Shown here: piece after piece, positions 8,524 to 17,265 of the stretch | Numbering within the stretch: the stretch's first letter is position 1 | Layout of the letters: the number at the start of each line of letters is the position of its first letter | Assembly (NCBI GenBank): GCA_020637635.1 | Contig: JACKKB010000010.1 | Location: 1 to 64,000 of the forward strand | DNA from: Albidovulum sp. | GTDB lineage: Bacteria > Pseudomonadota > Alphaproteobacteria > Rhodobacterales > Rhodobacteraceae | DNA: 64,000 bases | Direction of reading: 5' to 3' | Translations under genes and position numbers: made by a program | The notes under the pieces: generated by a model | What the model saw: only the letters and a program-made list of their open reading frames with translations | The model's database searches: none | Told to the model about the DNA's origin: nothing

Positions 8524-10823
8524 GAGCGGATGAATTTCGCAGGGGCAAGATCCGAAAGGATGTCCTGCACGATTGTTTCCTGCTCGAGCTGCAAATGCCG
8601 GCGCCGCCGCCGGCTCATCCGCACATGATCGATCAGCACGACATACAAGATCCCCAGGACCAGCCCGGCGATCATCGACACCACCACGTTGAGGGGCATG
8701 ATCGGAAAGACCGGCCCGACCGGCGGCGTCGCGGGCGAGGCCATGATGGCGATCTCGCTCATGCTGAGCGCCTGCTTCTCTAGGTTCCTCTGGGTATCGG
8801 TCAATGTCTCGCGCAGGCCAAGAAGCCGCACCATCCGGTCGCGGTCGCTTTGCGCGCTGCGTTCGATTTCGGCGTCGAGCTCGGCGAGCCGCGCTAGGGT
8901 TCGCTCCAGCGCCACCGCTTGCTGCGCGGATTGCTGCTGCTGAACGAAATTGACGAAGGCGTAATAATAGCTGTTGGCGACTTTGGCCGCGACTTGCGGG
9001 TCGGCGTCGCGCGCGTAGACAAGTACCATCGACGAGCGTTCGACCACCGGATCGACGTCGAGGTCCAGCTCGGCGAATGGCTTCTCCGGTACGAGCTCGT
9101 TCACACGGCGCCGCAACTCGTCGGTCCGCAGGAGCGACACCGCCGCGGTGACCCCGTCGCGGTTGCCGCTGGGGATCGGAGCGACCGGCAATTCGCCTTC
9201 GGCGCGTCCCGACCGTGTGGCGTCATCGGGGATATAGAATTGCGCGACAGCCTCGTATTGCGGCACCAGCGTCCGGGAATAGTAATACGCGAAAACGCCG
9301 GCGCTGATCATCACCAGGAGAATGAGAAACCGCATGCGATAGAGGGTCGAAAGATACCCTGAAAGCGACAGTTCCAACTCTTCCTTGAAATCCTGGCTCA
9401 CCGGAATCCGTCCATATCGATGATCACCGCGCGAAATGATAATGTTGGCCGTCGCGACGCCGAGGACCAGCCATGTCAAAGTGTTATTGAAAAATGGCTC
9501 CAACAGCAAGTGAACTGAGACCCCGATCATTACGAGGCTGATTGCGGGTGCCCAGGTCTTTCGCACATTCGCATCGGACTTCGGCCGCAGAAACAGATTG
9601 CGCAAGAGCAGGTAGAGCACGATGGCGAGAAATGCGCCGCCGCCGATCACTCCGATGTCGACGATGCTCTGCACGTAGGCGTTGTGGATCGCGGTCTCGA
9701 GTTGCCGGCCGATGTTGCCGATGCCGTTGCCGGTCCAGGGCCAGTTCTCGGCGCCGCGGATGCCGCGCTGGATGAACTCCACCCGTTCGAGAAAGTTGCG
9801 CAACCCGAGCGGGATCAGGACATCGCTGACGACCAGCTGGATCAGCCGGAAATAGGACAGAAGCACCCCGAGACCGGCATAGCTGGCCAGGATCGCGATC
9901 CAGTGCCGAGGGAAGAGCACGAAGGGCGCGAGCACGTAGACGAGCCCGATCGCGAGGTAACTGCCGGTGCTGAACGTGCTGAGGCAACCCAGCCCGAGCA
10001 CGGCGAGGAGGGCGGCCCGTTTCACGAGGCCCATCCGCAGCGGGGCCCCGAGCGCCAGGGCTGTTGCGACCACCATCACATGCGCAAGCCCCTGCGTCGA
10101 CGCGAAGAATGCCGTAGCGCGCAGCATCAGACCGATCGGGGTTGCCTTGAAGTGAAAATCGACCGCGTCGTCAAGGGTCAGGGGAACGCCGGTGACCAGG
10201 AACAGGGCTTCGCTGAGGATGGCCAGCACTGCACTGATCGCGGCGGCGGCCAGAAACACGACCACGAATCTCCGCATGTAGGTCTCGTCGCGGATCAGGT
10301 TCACCACGATGAAGACCAGCAAGACCTTGGTGATGATCGTGTGAAGCTGGACGATGGTGCCGATCCGGCCCGCGAAGATCGAGGTAAAGCAGAAGACCAC
10401 GATAATCATCGAACAGGCGAAAACGAAGGGTTCCAGCCGCAGGTCTTCCCTCTCCACCGAAAGCATCATGATGACGGCGAGGAAGGCCAGCAGGAAGGCG
10501 GGGTCCGACGGGTCGATGGGCCCGAGGTTCAGGCCGGCGAAGAACGGCGCGACGGTCACGCTGTAGAGGATGATCTCGCGCCGATGCCGGTAGATCCCGG
10601 GAAGTCTGCCATAAAGCCAGATCACGCCCGCCGCGAGCGCAAGCGTCGCCACCGTGACCGGCCAGAAATATGGCGCCGAGGGGCTTCCCGCCAGGCTCGA
10701 CAACCCCGCGTCCAGCAAGAGGCCCTGTTCCATGCAAACCAATGCACCAAGCACGCCGCCGAGAACGGCGCCGATCGCCCAGAGCACCCAGTGGGGTCGG
10801 TAAGGGGACATCAGATCGCGCAT
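8520..10823 (-). CDS. Fused O-antigen/EPS polymerase (Wzy/WaaL-like) and Wzz-type chain-length regulator
   Basis: A 767-residue inner-membrane protein with two parts normally encoded separately. Residues about 1-470 form a polytopic O-antigen ligase/polymerase-like domain with many hydrophobic helices, a loop containing ENWPWTGNGIGNIG, and the following HNAYVQSIVDIGVIGG, typical of the Wzy_C region. Residues about 475-767 look like a polysaccharide co-polymerase: a first helix (RMRFLILLVMISAGVFAYYYS), a periplasmic domain rich in coiled coil (LERTLARLAELDAEIERSAQ), a proline-rich PVGPVFPIMPLN segment and a second helix. There is no Walker motif, so no tyrosine-kinase domain is present. The start at 10823 lies just after the GH39-like stop; a second ATG at 10811 is possible. 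Confidence 0.85.
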   Translation of the reverse strand: MRDLMSPYRPHWVLWAIGAVLGGVLGALVCMEQGLLLDAGLSSLAGSPSAPYFWPVTVATLALAAGVIWLYGRLPGIYRHRREIILYSVTVAPFFAGLNLGPIDPSDPAFLLAFLAVIMMLSVEREDLRLEPFVFACSMIIVVFCFTSIFAGRIGTIVQLHTIITKVLLVFIVVNLIRDETYMRRFVVVFLAAAAISAVLAILSEALFLVTGVPLTLDDAVDFHFKATPIGLMLRATAFFASTQGLAHVMVVATALALGAPLRMGLVKRAALLAVLGLGCLSTFSTGSYLAIGLVYVLAPFVLFPRHWIAILASYAGLGVLLSYFRLIQLVVSDVLIPLGLRNFLERVEFIQRGIRGAENWPWTGNGIGNIGRQLETAIHNAYVQSIVDIGVIGGGAFLAIVLYLLLRNLFLRPKSDANVRKTWAPAISLVMIGVSVHLLLEPFFNNTLTWLVLGVATANIIISRGDHRYGRIPVSQDFKEELELSLSGYLSTLYRMRFLILLVMISAGVFAYYYSRTLVPQYEAVAQFYIPDDATRSGRAEGELPVAPIPSGNRDGVTAAVSLLRTDELRRRVNELVPEKPFAELDLDVDPVVERSSMVLVYARDADPQVAAKVANSYYYAFVNFVQQQQSAQQAVALERTLARLAELDAEIERSAQSDRDRMVRLLGLRETLTDTQRNLEKQALSMSEIAIMASPATPPVGPVFPIMPLNVVVSMIAGLVLGILYVVLIDHVRMSRRRRRHLQLEQETIVQDILSDLAPAKFIRS

Positions 10824-10827
10824 CCGG

Positions 10828-12702
10828 TCAGCCGCCGAACTCGAGCAGGACGACCGAATTCGGCTCCATCCTGATATCGAAGGTGAGATCCTTCTTTCCG
10901 GCGATGGAAACGGACTGCGACACGGTGAAGCCGGTCGCCGGGTTGTCGAGCGCCGCTTGGGCGATCGGCAGACCCACCGCATCCTCGATCGCCGTCAACG
11001 TCAGGATGGTCGCGAGCAGGCGTCTGAACTGATCGCGATCCAGACCCCGTACAAAGGCGCTCCGGTCGCCGGCCCCGGCAAAGCGTTGAAGCAGGTTCAG
11101 ATCGTCGTCACCGATACCGTCGCGTCGAAGCGCCTCAAGCTTTGCCGCGTCGGTCAACTCGCGTCGCGCGGATTCGATCTTGCGGTCGATCTCCTTGCCC
11201 GCCGACGCGACGACCCCGTGCGCGCTGTCGATCCGGATCACGCGAATTTCGTCGGCGGCACCTCCTGCCAAGCCATTGATCGCCAGTGTGATGTCAACCG
11301 GCCGGGTGCCCTCTGCCCAGATCTTGCGCAGCGCGCTCATCCCGGCCTTGGCAATGTCATGAGCCGCGGCCAGTGCGCTGTTCCCGTTCGGCCGCGCGTC
11401 GCCCAGGGCCAGCGCGCGCAGGTCTGCGCCGCTTTTCAGGGCACGGGCCAACCGGTCGTTCAGAAGCCCCTGTCTCCGCACTCGGTCGATGTAGTCCTTC
11501 GTGGCGATGGTCTCGTCGGGCACATAGTTGGCGATCAGCAGCGTGGTGGTGCTGCCGCGCTTGCCGGCCAGCGCGAAGACCGAGCCGTCCTTCACCGTCA
11601 CGGGAAGGCGCTGGTCGCCGACCCGCCCGACCATCATGAAAGCGATCCCGGCCGGTCGGATCAGCAGCGATCGCGTGAACAGCCCCAGACCGCCGCTGAA
11701 CTCGGTTCGCTCGTCGATCTGCTGTTCGCTCAACGATGTATAGCTGTGGTCGGCTATTCCGGCCTCGGCCATGCCGATCAGGTTCGAGATCAGGTAGGCG
11801 GCGATGTAGGGCTCTTCGCGCAGTGGGCTGAAGGGGTCCGGACGGTCCGACCATTCGCCGACAAAGATCGGAATATCGGACGACAGGCCGGCGGAGACCG
11901 CAAGTGCGGAGACCTGGCTGCGGTACATCTGCCACGAGGCCCAGGGGCTTGTCGAAAAGGCGTGCACGTTGACGAAGTCAAGCGGCGCGCCGCTGCTGGA
12001 GACATGTTTGAGAAACGAGGCCAGCATCGGCTGACCGTCGGGGTTGCGCCAATGCGGCCCCAGATCGCTGACCCCCGGGCCGCCGATCCGGGCCGAGGGA
12101 AACACCTGGCTCAAGGCTCGCGCCGTGGTGTCGTAGAAGTCGAAGAATTCCGCCTCCGTGCCCTGCCAGACCCTGGTGTCGGGTTCCCAGCCGATGCTGA
12201 AGCTCAACTGATCGAGACCCGAGAAGGTGCGGGCGACATCCTGAACGAAACCCGCCCATTGTCGGGAATCCGCAGGGGGCGAGGCCGATGCGACGCTGGT
12301 TCCCTCGCCCTTGTCTACCGCCGACCGGTCGGGGTTCGACGACAACCATGGCGGGATCTTCGAGATCGAGATCATCGATCGCCCGCCATGGGCCTGCACC
12401 CGCTCCAGAAAGGCGGCGACCGTTTCTGCCCGCACCAACGCGTCATCGGCCGAAACCGACTTTGCGAACACTTCTTCTCCAAGGTCGACCTGGATCAGCC
12501 CCGGCTCGAAATTCGCAAAGAACCAATCCTGGAGCGTCCTGCTAGCGAGCGGGTTGAAGGGCCAGGTGCTGGTGGAAAACGTGCGCGGCATGGGCGTGGG
12601 CACGGCCGCCGCGTTCAGGGTTACCCGTTCGGCCAGGGCGGCCGATGCGCTTAGCCCCAGCGCCACGAGGATCGCCGCGAGCCTGCACGAACAGGAAATC
12701 AT
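10828..12702 (-). CDS. Secreted glycoside hydrolase, GH39-like
   Basis: A 624-residue protein with a clear signal peptide (MISCSCRLAAILVALGLSAS, likely cut after ALA at about residue 24), so periplasmic or secreted. The central (beta/alpha)8-type domain has IGWEPDTRVW with Glu173 in the position of the GH39 acid/base and FVGEWSDRP with Glu283 in the position of the nucleophile. FVNVHAFSTSPW and FMMVGRVGDQRLP are further family-like stretches, and the C-terminal part is beta-rich. In an EPS operon it may trim or release polymer. The start at 12702 overlaps the upstream stop as ATGA and defines the signal peptide. Family assignment rests on motifs alone. Confidence 0.78.
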   Translation of the reverse strand: MISCSCRLAAILVALGLSASAALAERVTLNAAAVPTPMPRTFSTSTWPFNPLASRTLQDWFFANFEPGLIQVDLGEEVFAKSVSADDALVRAETVAAFLERVQAHGGRSMISISKIPPWLSSNPDRSAVDKGEGTSVASASPPADSRQWAGFVQDVARTFSGLDQLSFSIGWEPDTRVWQGTEAEFFDFYDTTARALSQVFPSARIGGPGVSDLGPHWRNPDGQPMLASFLKHVSSSGAPLDFVNVHAFSTSPWASWQMYRSQVSALAVSAGLSSDIPIFVGEWSDRPDPFSPLREEPYIAAYLISNLIGMAEAGIADHSYTSLSEQQIDERTEFSGGLGLFTRSLLIRPAGIAFMMVGRVGDQRLPVTVKDGSVFALAGKRGSTTTLLIANYVPDETIATKDYIDRVRRQGLLNDRLARALKSGADLRALALGDARPNGNSALAAAHDIAKAGMSALRKIWAEGTRPVDITLAINGLAGGAADEIRVIRIDSAHGVVASAGKEIDRKIESARRELTDAAKLEALRRDGIGDDDLNLLQRFAGAGDRSAFVRGLDRDQFRRLLATILTLTAIEDAVGLPIAQAALDNPATGFTVSQSVSIAGKKDLTFDIRMEPNSVVLLEFGG

Positions 12703-13850
12703 TGCTCGTGAACTCGCTCGAGGAGTGCCCGGCGACGGCCAGGGCACTGCCGTGGGCGATATCGAAAACCGTTTCGCCGGCCATGTCGCCGCAAGGCGCG
12801 ATCAGGGTGGAGCAATCTGCCGCCAGACTGCTGCCGATCACGGCTCGGTCCCCGTCCGACGGGCTGACCGCACCGACGATGTCGATTTCCGACCCGACGC
12901 GGAAGGCGAAGGCATCGGCGCTGCCGCCACCCATGCACGGTGTCGCGGCCCGCATCCCCGAACAAGATGTTCGCGCCACCATCGTCGGTCAACGTGCCAT
13001 CGAACCGCGACCCCGGAAGGTTCTCGGTTTCGGTGATGGTGTTGCCGTCGGCAAAACCCGACACGCCGGTGCCGGTGCCGGTGCCGGTGCTGGTGCCAAG
13101 GCTGACCGTCATGCCGAGATCCGACCAGGCGTAGACCGGCCGGTCCGACCGGTTCCCGCCGTCGATGGCCTGGCCGCCCCCTCCGGCGATGGTGACGTCG
13201 TCCTGATCGCCGGTCGAGATCATGCCGGCCCCGGGCCCGGCGGCGACGATGCCGCGCGGGTCGGGGGCGAGAGACACGTCCTCAAGCCTGAGGTCGAGGA
13301 ACGGCACGGGAATGTCGAGCTCCGGCGATTGCGGGCTTATTGCGACCCTGAGGGCCTCGCGATGCGTGATCGCCCCCATCGCCCCGGCCACGATCCCGCC
13401 GAGCGATCCGCCCGTGAACGAAAGCAGCGACTCGTCGCCGCCGGCGCAGGTGGTGAGACCCTCGGCGGAGAAATCATGCGCGGGCCGCAGATCGCCTTCG
13501 TCGATCCTATCGGCGGTCTCAGGAAGCCCCGCGCCCGGCGGAACCGACGAACACGACAGCTCGCCGTCATCAGCCGTGCCCCGATCGGCGAGAATGATCT
13601 CGCCTGTCGCAGGGTTGCGAAAGGTGGTGGCCTGCATAGTTGGCACGGCCTGCCACGTGCCGAAGAGCACGAGCGGCGTGCCGGCGGCAGGGGCGTTCAC
13701 CCCGTCGTCGGTGGACAGAACCACTTTCCGTCCATCGGGCGGACGGATCGTGCTGCAGGTGTCATGGGTGCCGGTGCCGCTGCCCGATCCGACGGCAGGA
13801 TCAAGGTCCATCTGGATGCGTGACGGATCGTCGATGGTGAAGCCACTCAT
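12699..13850 (-). pseudogene. RTX/hemolysin-type calcium-binding repeat protein, apparently frameshifted
   Basis: The first 305 or so residues read as an exported glycine- and aspartate-rich protein without a signal peptide, including a Thr-Gly repeat and a calcium-repeat start (GGANILFGDAGRDTVHG). At about 12929-12932 the reading frame changes: the next frame continues the repeat as GGGSADAFAFRVGSEIDIVG and runs to FTSNDFLFVQ, a usual RTX-type C-terminus, whereas the original frame turns into arginine-rich nonsense. One extra base, or two missing, would explain this. In the shifted frame the ORF overruns into the GH39-like gene, so a second change may also be present. Such proteins leave by a type I system, not seen here. 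This could be a sequencing error or true decay. Confidence 0.65.
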
Positions 13851-13910
13851 GGTCTTTGCGTTCCGCTTCAGGAATTGATCGCGGCCTCGCGAGGTCGCGG
13901 CCCTATGGCC

Positions 13911-15023
13911 TCAGGTTATCCGACGTTTTGCCTTGCGCGCCAGCCCGATGGCGAACGAGCGTCCCCTGCGATGGTTCGCCTTGAACAGCACCCGATCGAT
14001 CCTGGCGTTCGAGATGCGCCGCAGAAGCTCGGAATCGCCGTTGAGGTCGACGAGATCGATATCGGGATCCTCGAGACCGGTGCCGATGGCGCGCAGCACC
14101 ACCAGCAGCCCCGGGCTCTGTTCCCGGAAGGCGTCGTCGTAGTAGGTCACGTAGAGGTACTTGATGCGCCTGTTCACGATCGAGACGATCGAGGCGACCA
14201 GCTTTCCTTCGCTCCACGCCTCGACGAATTCGACCCCGCCGACACGCTCGGCCTGTTCGCCGAGTTCCGTGTGGAACTGCTTGCCTTCGATCGGATAGAT
14301 CGCCCCCGGCCTGTCGCTCTTGCCCGAAAGCCAGTCGAGGCTGAAAAGCCGCCGGTGCAGATTGCGGCTCCGGGTCGCGTCGGTCGTGACTGTAACCTTG
14401 AAATCGGGAAGCGCCTTGCAGCGGCGGATCGCGCGGTTGAAATTCTGTCGGTTGGCCTTGGGGCTTTTCTGCACGAAATCATCTTCCGTGCCTGCGAAAT
14501 CGACCAGCCGAAGTGCCCGATCGCCGGGCGTTTCGAACGTGAGGAAGCCCGCATCCGCCAGCGCGGCGCGCAGCGCGATCTGCGCGGGGCATTCTGCCAG
14601 CATCTGGTCGCAAACCATATCGTCAAAGCTCGACGCATGCGCTGCGAGGGCATCGGCCATGGCCCGGGCGATCGCGGCGACATCGCCCCTCATCAGGGCG
14701 CTGACGCGCGAGATGAACCCGTTATGCATGAAGCCGAGGCGGCGGAGAGACACCGGTCCCCGCACGCTCGTCTCGATCTGGAGCGGCGCGAGGCCGCTCA
14801 GTCTGCCGTCCGCCTCGCGCACCGACAGGACGACGAGGTCCTTCCCCGCGCCGAAATGGCTTTGCCAGATATCCAGAAAGGCGAAATCGTTGAAAAGATG
14901 AGCGCCGAACGTATCCGGGGCCCGGTGCAGCGCCCTCCAATCGTCCCGCAACCCCGCCGCGGCGCTCCAGCCATGTATCCAGTCCGCCTTCAGTGAGACT
15001 GCGTGCGGGGTGGCGTGAATCAT
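13911..15023 (-). CDS. GNAT-fold acyltransferase, CelD/BcsL (Acetyltransf_6) type, copy A
   Basis: A 370-residue protein of the family that includes cellulose-biosynthesis CelD/BcsL acetyltransferases and FemAB-like enzymes. The N-terminal part has LFNDFAFLDIWQSHFG; the C-terminal GNAT half has QNFNRAIRRCK, the long VEAWSEGKLVASIVSIVN strand pair and YLYVTYYDDAFREQSPG. It is a tandem paralogue of the 15290-16402 product: same length and nearly collinear motifs, including RGPVSxRRLGFMHN and ISRV. It probably adds acyl groups to sugars of the polymer. The start overlaps the stop of a small Gly/Ser-rich ORF as ATGA. Confidence 0.82.
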   Translation of the reverse strand: MIHATPHAVSLKADWIHGWSAAAGLRDDWRALHRAPDTFGAHLFNDFAFLDIWQSHFGAGKDLVVLSVREADGRLSGLAPLQIETSVRGPVSLRRLGFMHNGFISRVSALMRGDVAAIARAMADALAAHASSFDDMVCDQMLAECPAQIALRAALADAGFLTFETPGDRALRLVDFAGTEDDFVQKSPKANRQNFNRAIRRCKALPDFKVTVTTDATRSRNLHRRLFSLDWLSGKSDRPGAIYPIEGKQFHTELGEQAERVGGVEFVEAWSEGKLVASIVSIVNRRIKYLYVTYYDDAFREQSPGLLVVLRAIGTGLEDPDIDLVDLNGDSELLRRISNARIDRVLFKANHRRGRSFAIGLARKAKRRIT

Positions 15024-15280
15024 GACAAATCCTTCACCCGGATATCGCGCGCGGCACCGGGCCGCGACCGCGTCGGAGTTTCGGCCAAGCTTCTCCGGCG
15101 ATCAAGCCGGTGCACTTCGAGGATGTCGTATTCGCCTTCGTTGCGGCCAACCCCGCCACCGCTATCCCCGCCACCGCTACCCCCGTCGCTGCTGTCACCG
15201 TCGCCGCTACCCCCGTCGCTGCTATCCCCGTCGCCGCTTTCGCCGGCAGGCATCCTGCGCTCTTTCGTCGTGGCCACCAT
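15020..15280 (-). CDS. Small Gly/Ser/Asp-rich hypothetical protein
   Basis: An 86-residue reading frame whose first half is a low-complexity repeat (GDGDSSDGGS units) and whose second half is charged (VGRNEGEYDILEVHRLDRRR). It starts nine bases after the stop of the upstream acyltransferase and ends with an ATGA overlap on the start of the second acyltransferase, the spacing expected of a translated operon member. No ribosome site is strong and the repeat could bias the frame, so the call is moderate. No family recognised. Confidence 0.42.
   Translation of the reverse strand: MVATTKERRMPAGESGDGDSSDGGSGDGDSSDGGSGGGDSGGGVGRNEGEYDILEVHRLDRRRSLAETPTRSRPGAARDIRVKDLS
15171..15240. repeat. 30-bp tandem repeat, about 2.3 copies
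   Basis: Two imperfect 30-base units (15171-15200 and 15201-15230) share the core CGCTACCCCCGTCGCTGCT and a partial third unit follows. They encode the DGGSGDGDSS-type repeat of the small ORF on the minus strand. The unit number may vary between strains by slippage. Confidence 0.75.
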
Positions 15281-15289
15281 CTGCGCAAC

Positions 15290-16402
15290 TCAAGCCAGCC
15301 GACGCTTTGCCTTGCGCGCGAGCCCGATGACAAGCGAGCGCCCGCTCCGACGGTTCGCCCGAAAGACGACCCTGTCGACCTCGCCGTCGGAGACGCGCCG
15401 CAGAAACTCGGTGTCGCCGTTCAGATCCACGGTGTGGATCGCCGGATCCTCGGTTCCCCTGCAGATGGCGCGCAACATCACCCGCGCACCGGGCGCCTGT
15501 TCGCGGTAGGAATCGTCGAAATAGGTGACGTAGAGGTATTTGACGCCCAGGTTGACGATCGACACGATCGACGCGATCAGCTGGTCTCGTGTCCAGGCCT
15601 CGACGAATTCGATGCTGCCGATCTCGTCGGCGCGCTCGCCCAGACTGGTGTGGAAGAGCTTGGCGGAGACGGAATAACAGGCGCCCGGTGCCTGCCTTTT
15701 CGCCGACAGCCAGTCGAGGCTGAAGAGGCGGCGATGCAGGTCGCGGCTGAGCGAGGGGTCGGTCGTGACCCTCAGCTCGAACTCCGGCAACCCCTCGCAG
15801 CGCCTCATGGCACGTGACAGGTTCTTGCGCATGTTCAACGGCAGACTGCGGATGAACGCTTCTTCCGTTCCGGAAAAGTGAACCACACACAAAGACCGCT
15901 CTTCCGGGGTCTGCGATGTGTCAAACCCGGTTTCCGATAGGGCGTCGCGCAGCGCGGTCTGGGCCGGGCAGTCCGCGACCATTCCGTCAAAGACGACATC
16001 GTCGAAAAGTCGAGCGTTCTCGGCGAGACCCTGCGCCATCGCCCTGGCGATATCGGTCACATCGCCGCGCATCATCGCCCCGACACGAGATATGTGTGTA
16101 TTATGCATGAAGCCGAGGCGACGGAAGGATACCGGACCCCGGATCTTCGTCTCGATCTGCAACGGGGCGGCACCGACCAGCGATCCGTTTCCGTCCCGCA
16201 CGGTCAGCGCGGCAAGGGCCCTGTCATGGCCGAAATACGCCTGCCACACGTCCAGAAAGGCGAAGTCGTTGAACAGGTGGGCGCCGCGTGTCTCGGCGTC
16301 GCGGTGAAGGTCGATCCAGTCGTCGCGCAACGCCGCCACGGCATCCCAGCCCGCGACCCAGTCCGTGGCCAGGTGCGAAGTCTGGATGGGGGCCGCGCTC
16401 AT
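15290..16402 (-). CDS. GNAT-fold acyltransferase, CelD/BcsL (Acetyltransf_6) type, copy B
   Basis: A 370-residue paralogue of the 13911-15023 product. Shared stretches include LFNDFAFLDVWQAYFG, APLQIETKIRGPVSFRRLGF, MRKNLSRAMRRCEG, FSLDWLSAKR and YLYVTYFDDSYREQAPG, and both end with RKAKRR. The start at 16402 is an ATGA overlap with the HAD gene; an in-frame upstream extension lies inside that gene and is rejected. Likely role is acylation of a sugar or lipid-linked intermediate at the membrane. The duplication suggests two acylation sites or divergence to different acyl donors; this is inference. Confidence 0.83.
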   Translation of the reverse strand: MSAAPIQTSHLATDWVAGWDAVAALRDDWIDLHRDAETRGAHLFNDFAFLDVWQAYFGHDRALAALTVRDGNGSLVGAAPLQIETKIRGPVSFRRLGFMHNTHISRVGAMMRGDVTDIARAMAQGLAENARLFDDVVFDGMVADCPAQTALRDALSETGFDTSQTPEERSLCVVHFSGTEEAFIRSLPLNMRKNLSRAMRRCEGLPEFELRVTTDPSLSRDLHRRLFSLDWLSAKRQAPGACYSVSAKLFHTSLGERADEIGSIEFVEAWTRDQLIASIVSIVNLGVKYLYVTYFDDSYREQAPGARVMLRAICRGTEDPAIHTVDLNGDTEFLRRVSDGEVDRVVFRANRRSGRSLVIGLARKAKRRLA

Positions 16403-17265
16403 GACAGCGCCGTCGCCCAGAAGTCGGGCACCGGGCAGGTCTCGAGCGCCTCGGCATCCTCGGCAAAGACCCCGCCGGCGATCAGGCAGGTTTGCAGGCC
16501 GGCGGCGGCGGCACCGGCGATGTCGTGGCGCGGACTGTCGCCGACCATGAGACAGTCTTCTGCCGCCATGCCGCCCCAGCGGGTCAGCGCGGCCTCGAAG
16601 ATCGTCAGGCGCGGCTTGCCGATCCAGACCACCGGCCCGCCCGCATCGGCATAGGCCTGCGCCACCCGACCGGCGCCGAAGGCGATACCGTCCGGCGTGA
16701 AGCCGTGAAGATCCGGGTTCAGGCACATCGCGGGCACTCCGGCGCTGGCGGCGGGAAGAAGTAGTTCGGTGTAGTGGCTCAGGCCGAGATCGGCGTCGAC
16801 GCCGGCGATCAACACGCGCGCGGCCTGCGTCGGGTCATCGACCGGCGTCAGGTTGAGCCCCGCGACCGACGAAACGTCGCCCCCGCGCGACAGGACGAAG
16901 ACGCCGGCGCCCGCCGAAAGCGATCCGTCAGCCAAGAGCGCGCGCAGCATCCCGTGTGCAACCTCTCCCGAGGTCAGGACGAAGTCGAACCAGGCTGGGT
17001 CGAACCCGAGCGAGGCCAGGCGCCTACGGTTCGGCTCGGCGCGTTTGCCCGAATTCGAAATGATCCCCAGCTTCACCCCGGCCGAGGCGAGCCGCTTGCA
17101 GCAAGCCTTTGCGCCGTCATAGGCCGTGAAACCATCGTGAAGCACGCCAAACTGGTCAAAGAGCACCGCCATGCCTGGCTCGAGCGCATCGTCGATGCGC
17201 GCAATGGCGCGGCCCGGCGGGCAAAGCCGAGCCGCGCGCCTGTCGGGGGGTGGGCTCAGTAACAT
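16399..17265 (-). CDS. HAD-superfamily class IIA hydrolase (NagD-like, TIGR01459 type)
   Basis: A 288-residue cytosolic protein. HAD motif I is VLFDQFGVLHDG with nucleophile Asp37; motif II is IISNSGKR, motif III lies near IGKPRLTIFE, and motif IV is MVGDSPRHDIAGA. The class IIA cap (about residues 80-200) lies between motifs II and III. The residue two after the nucleophile is Phe, where most phosphatases have Asp; as far as I recall this is usual in the TIGR01459 subgroup. It overlaps the sugar transferase gene by ten bases and the acyltransferase by ATGA. It is not a GmhB-type enzyme by motif layout; the substrate is unknown. Confidence 0.82.
   Translation of the reverse strand: MLLSPPPDRRAARLCPPGRAIARIDDALEPGMAVLFDQFGVLHDGFTAYDGAKACCKRLASAGVKLGIISNSGKRAEPNRRRLASLGFDPAWFDFVLTSGEVAHGMLRALLADGSLSAGAGVFVLSRGGDVSSVAGLNLTPVDDPTQAARVLIAGVDADLGLSHYTELLLPAASAGVPAMCLNPDLHGFTPDGIAFGAGRVAQAYADAGGPVVWIGKPRLTIFEAALTRWGGMAAEDCLMVGDSPRHDIAGAAAAGLQTCLIAGGVFAEDAEALETCPVPDFWATALS

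Noticed and set aside
15171..15240. CRISPR-like array
   Set aside because: Units are contiguous with no spacers and encode a repeated peptide; an ordinary tandem repeat.
16399..17265. HAD protein as the missing heptose bisphosphate phosphatase GmhB
   Set aside because: Motif order and the large class IIA cap differ from the compact GmhB fold, and the +2 Asp after the nucleophile is absent.
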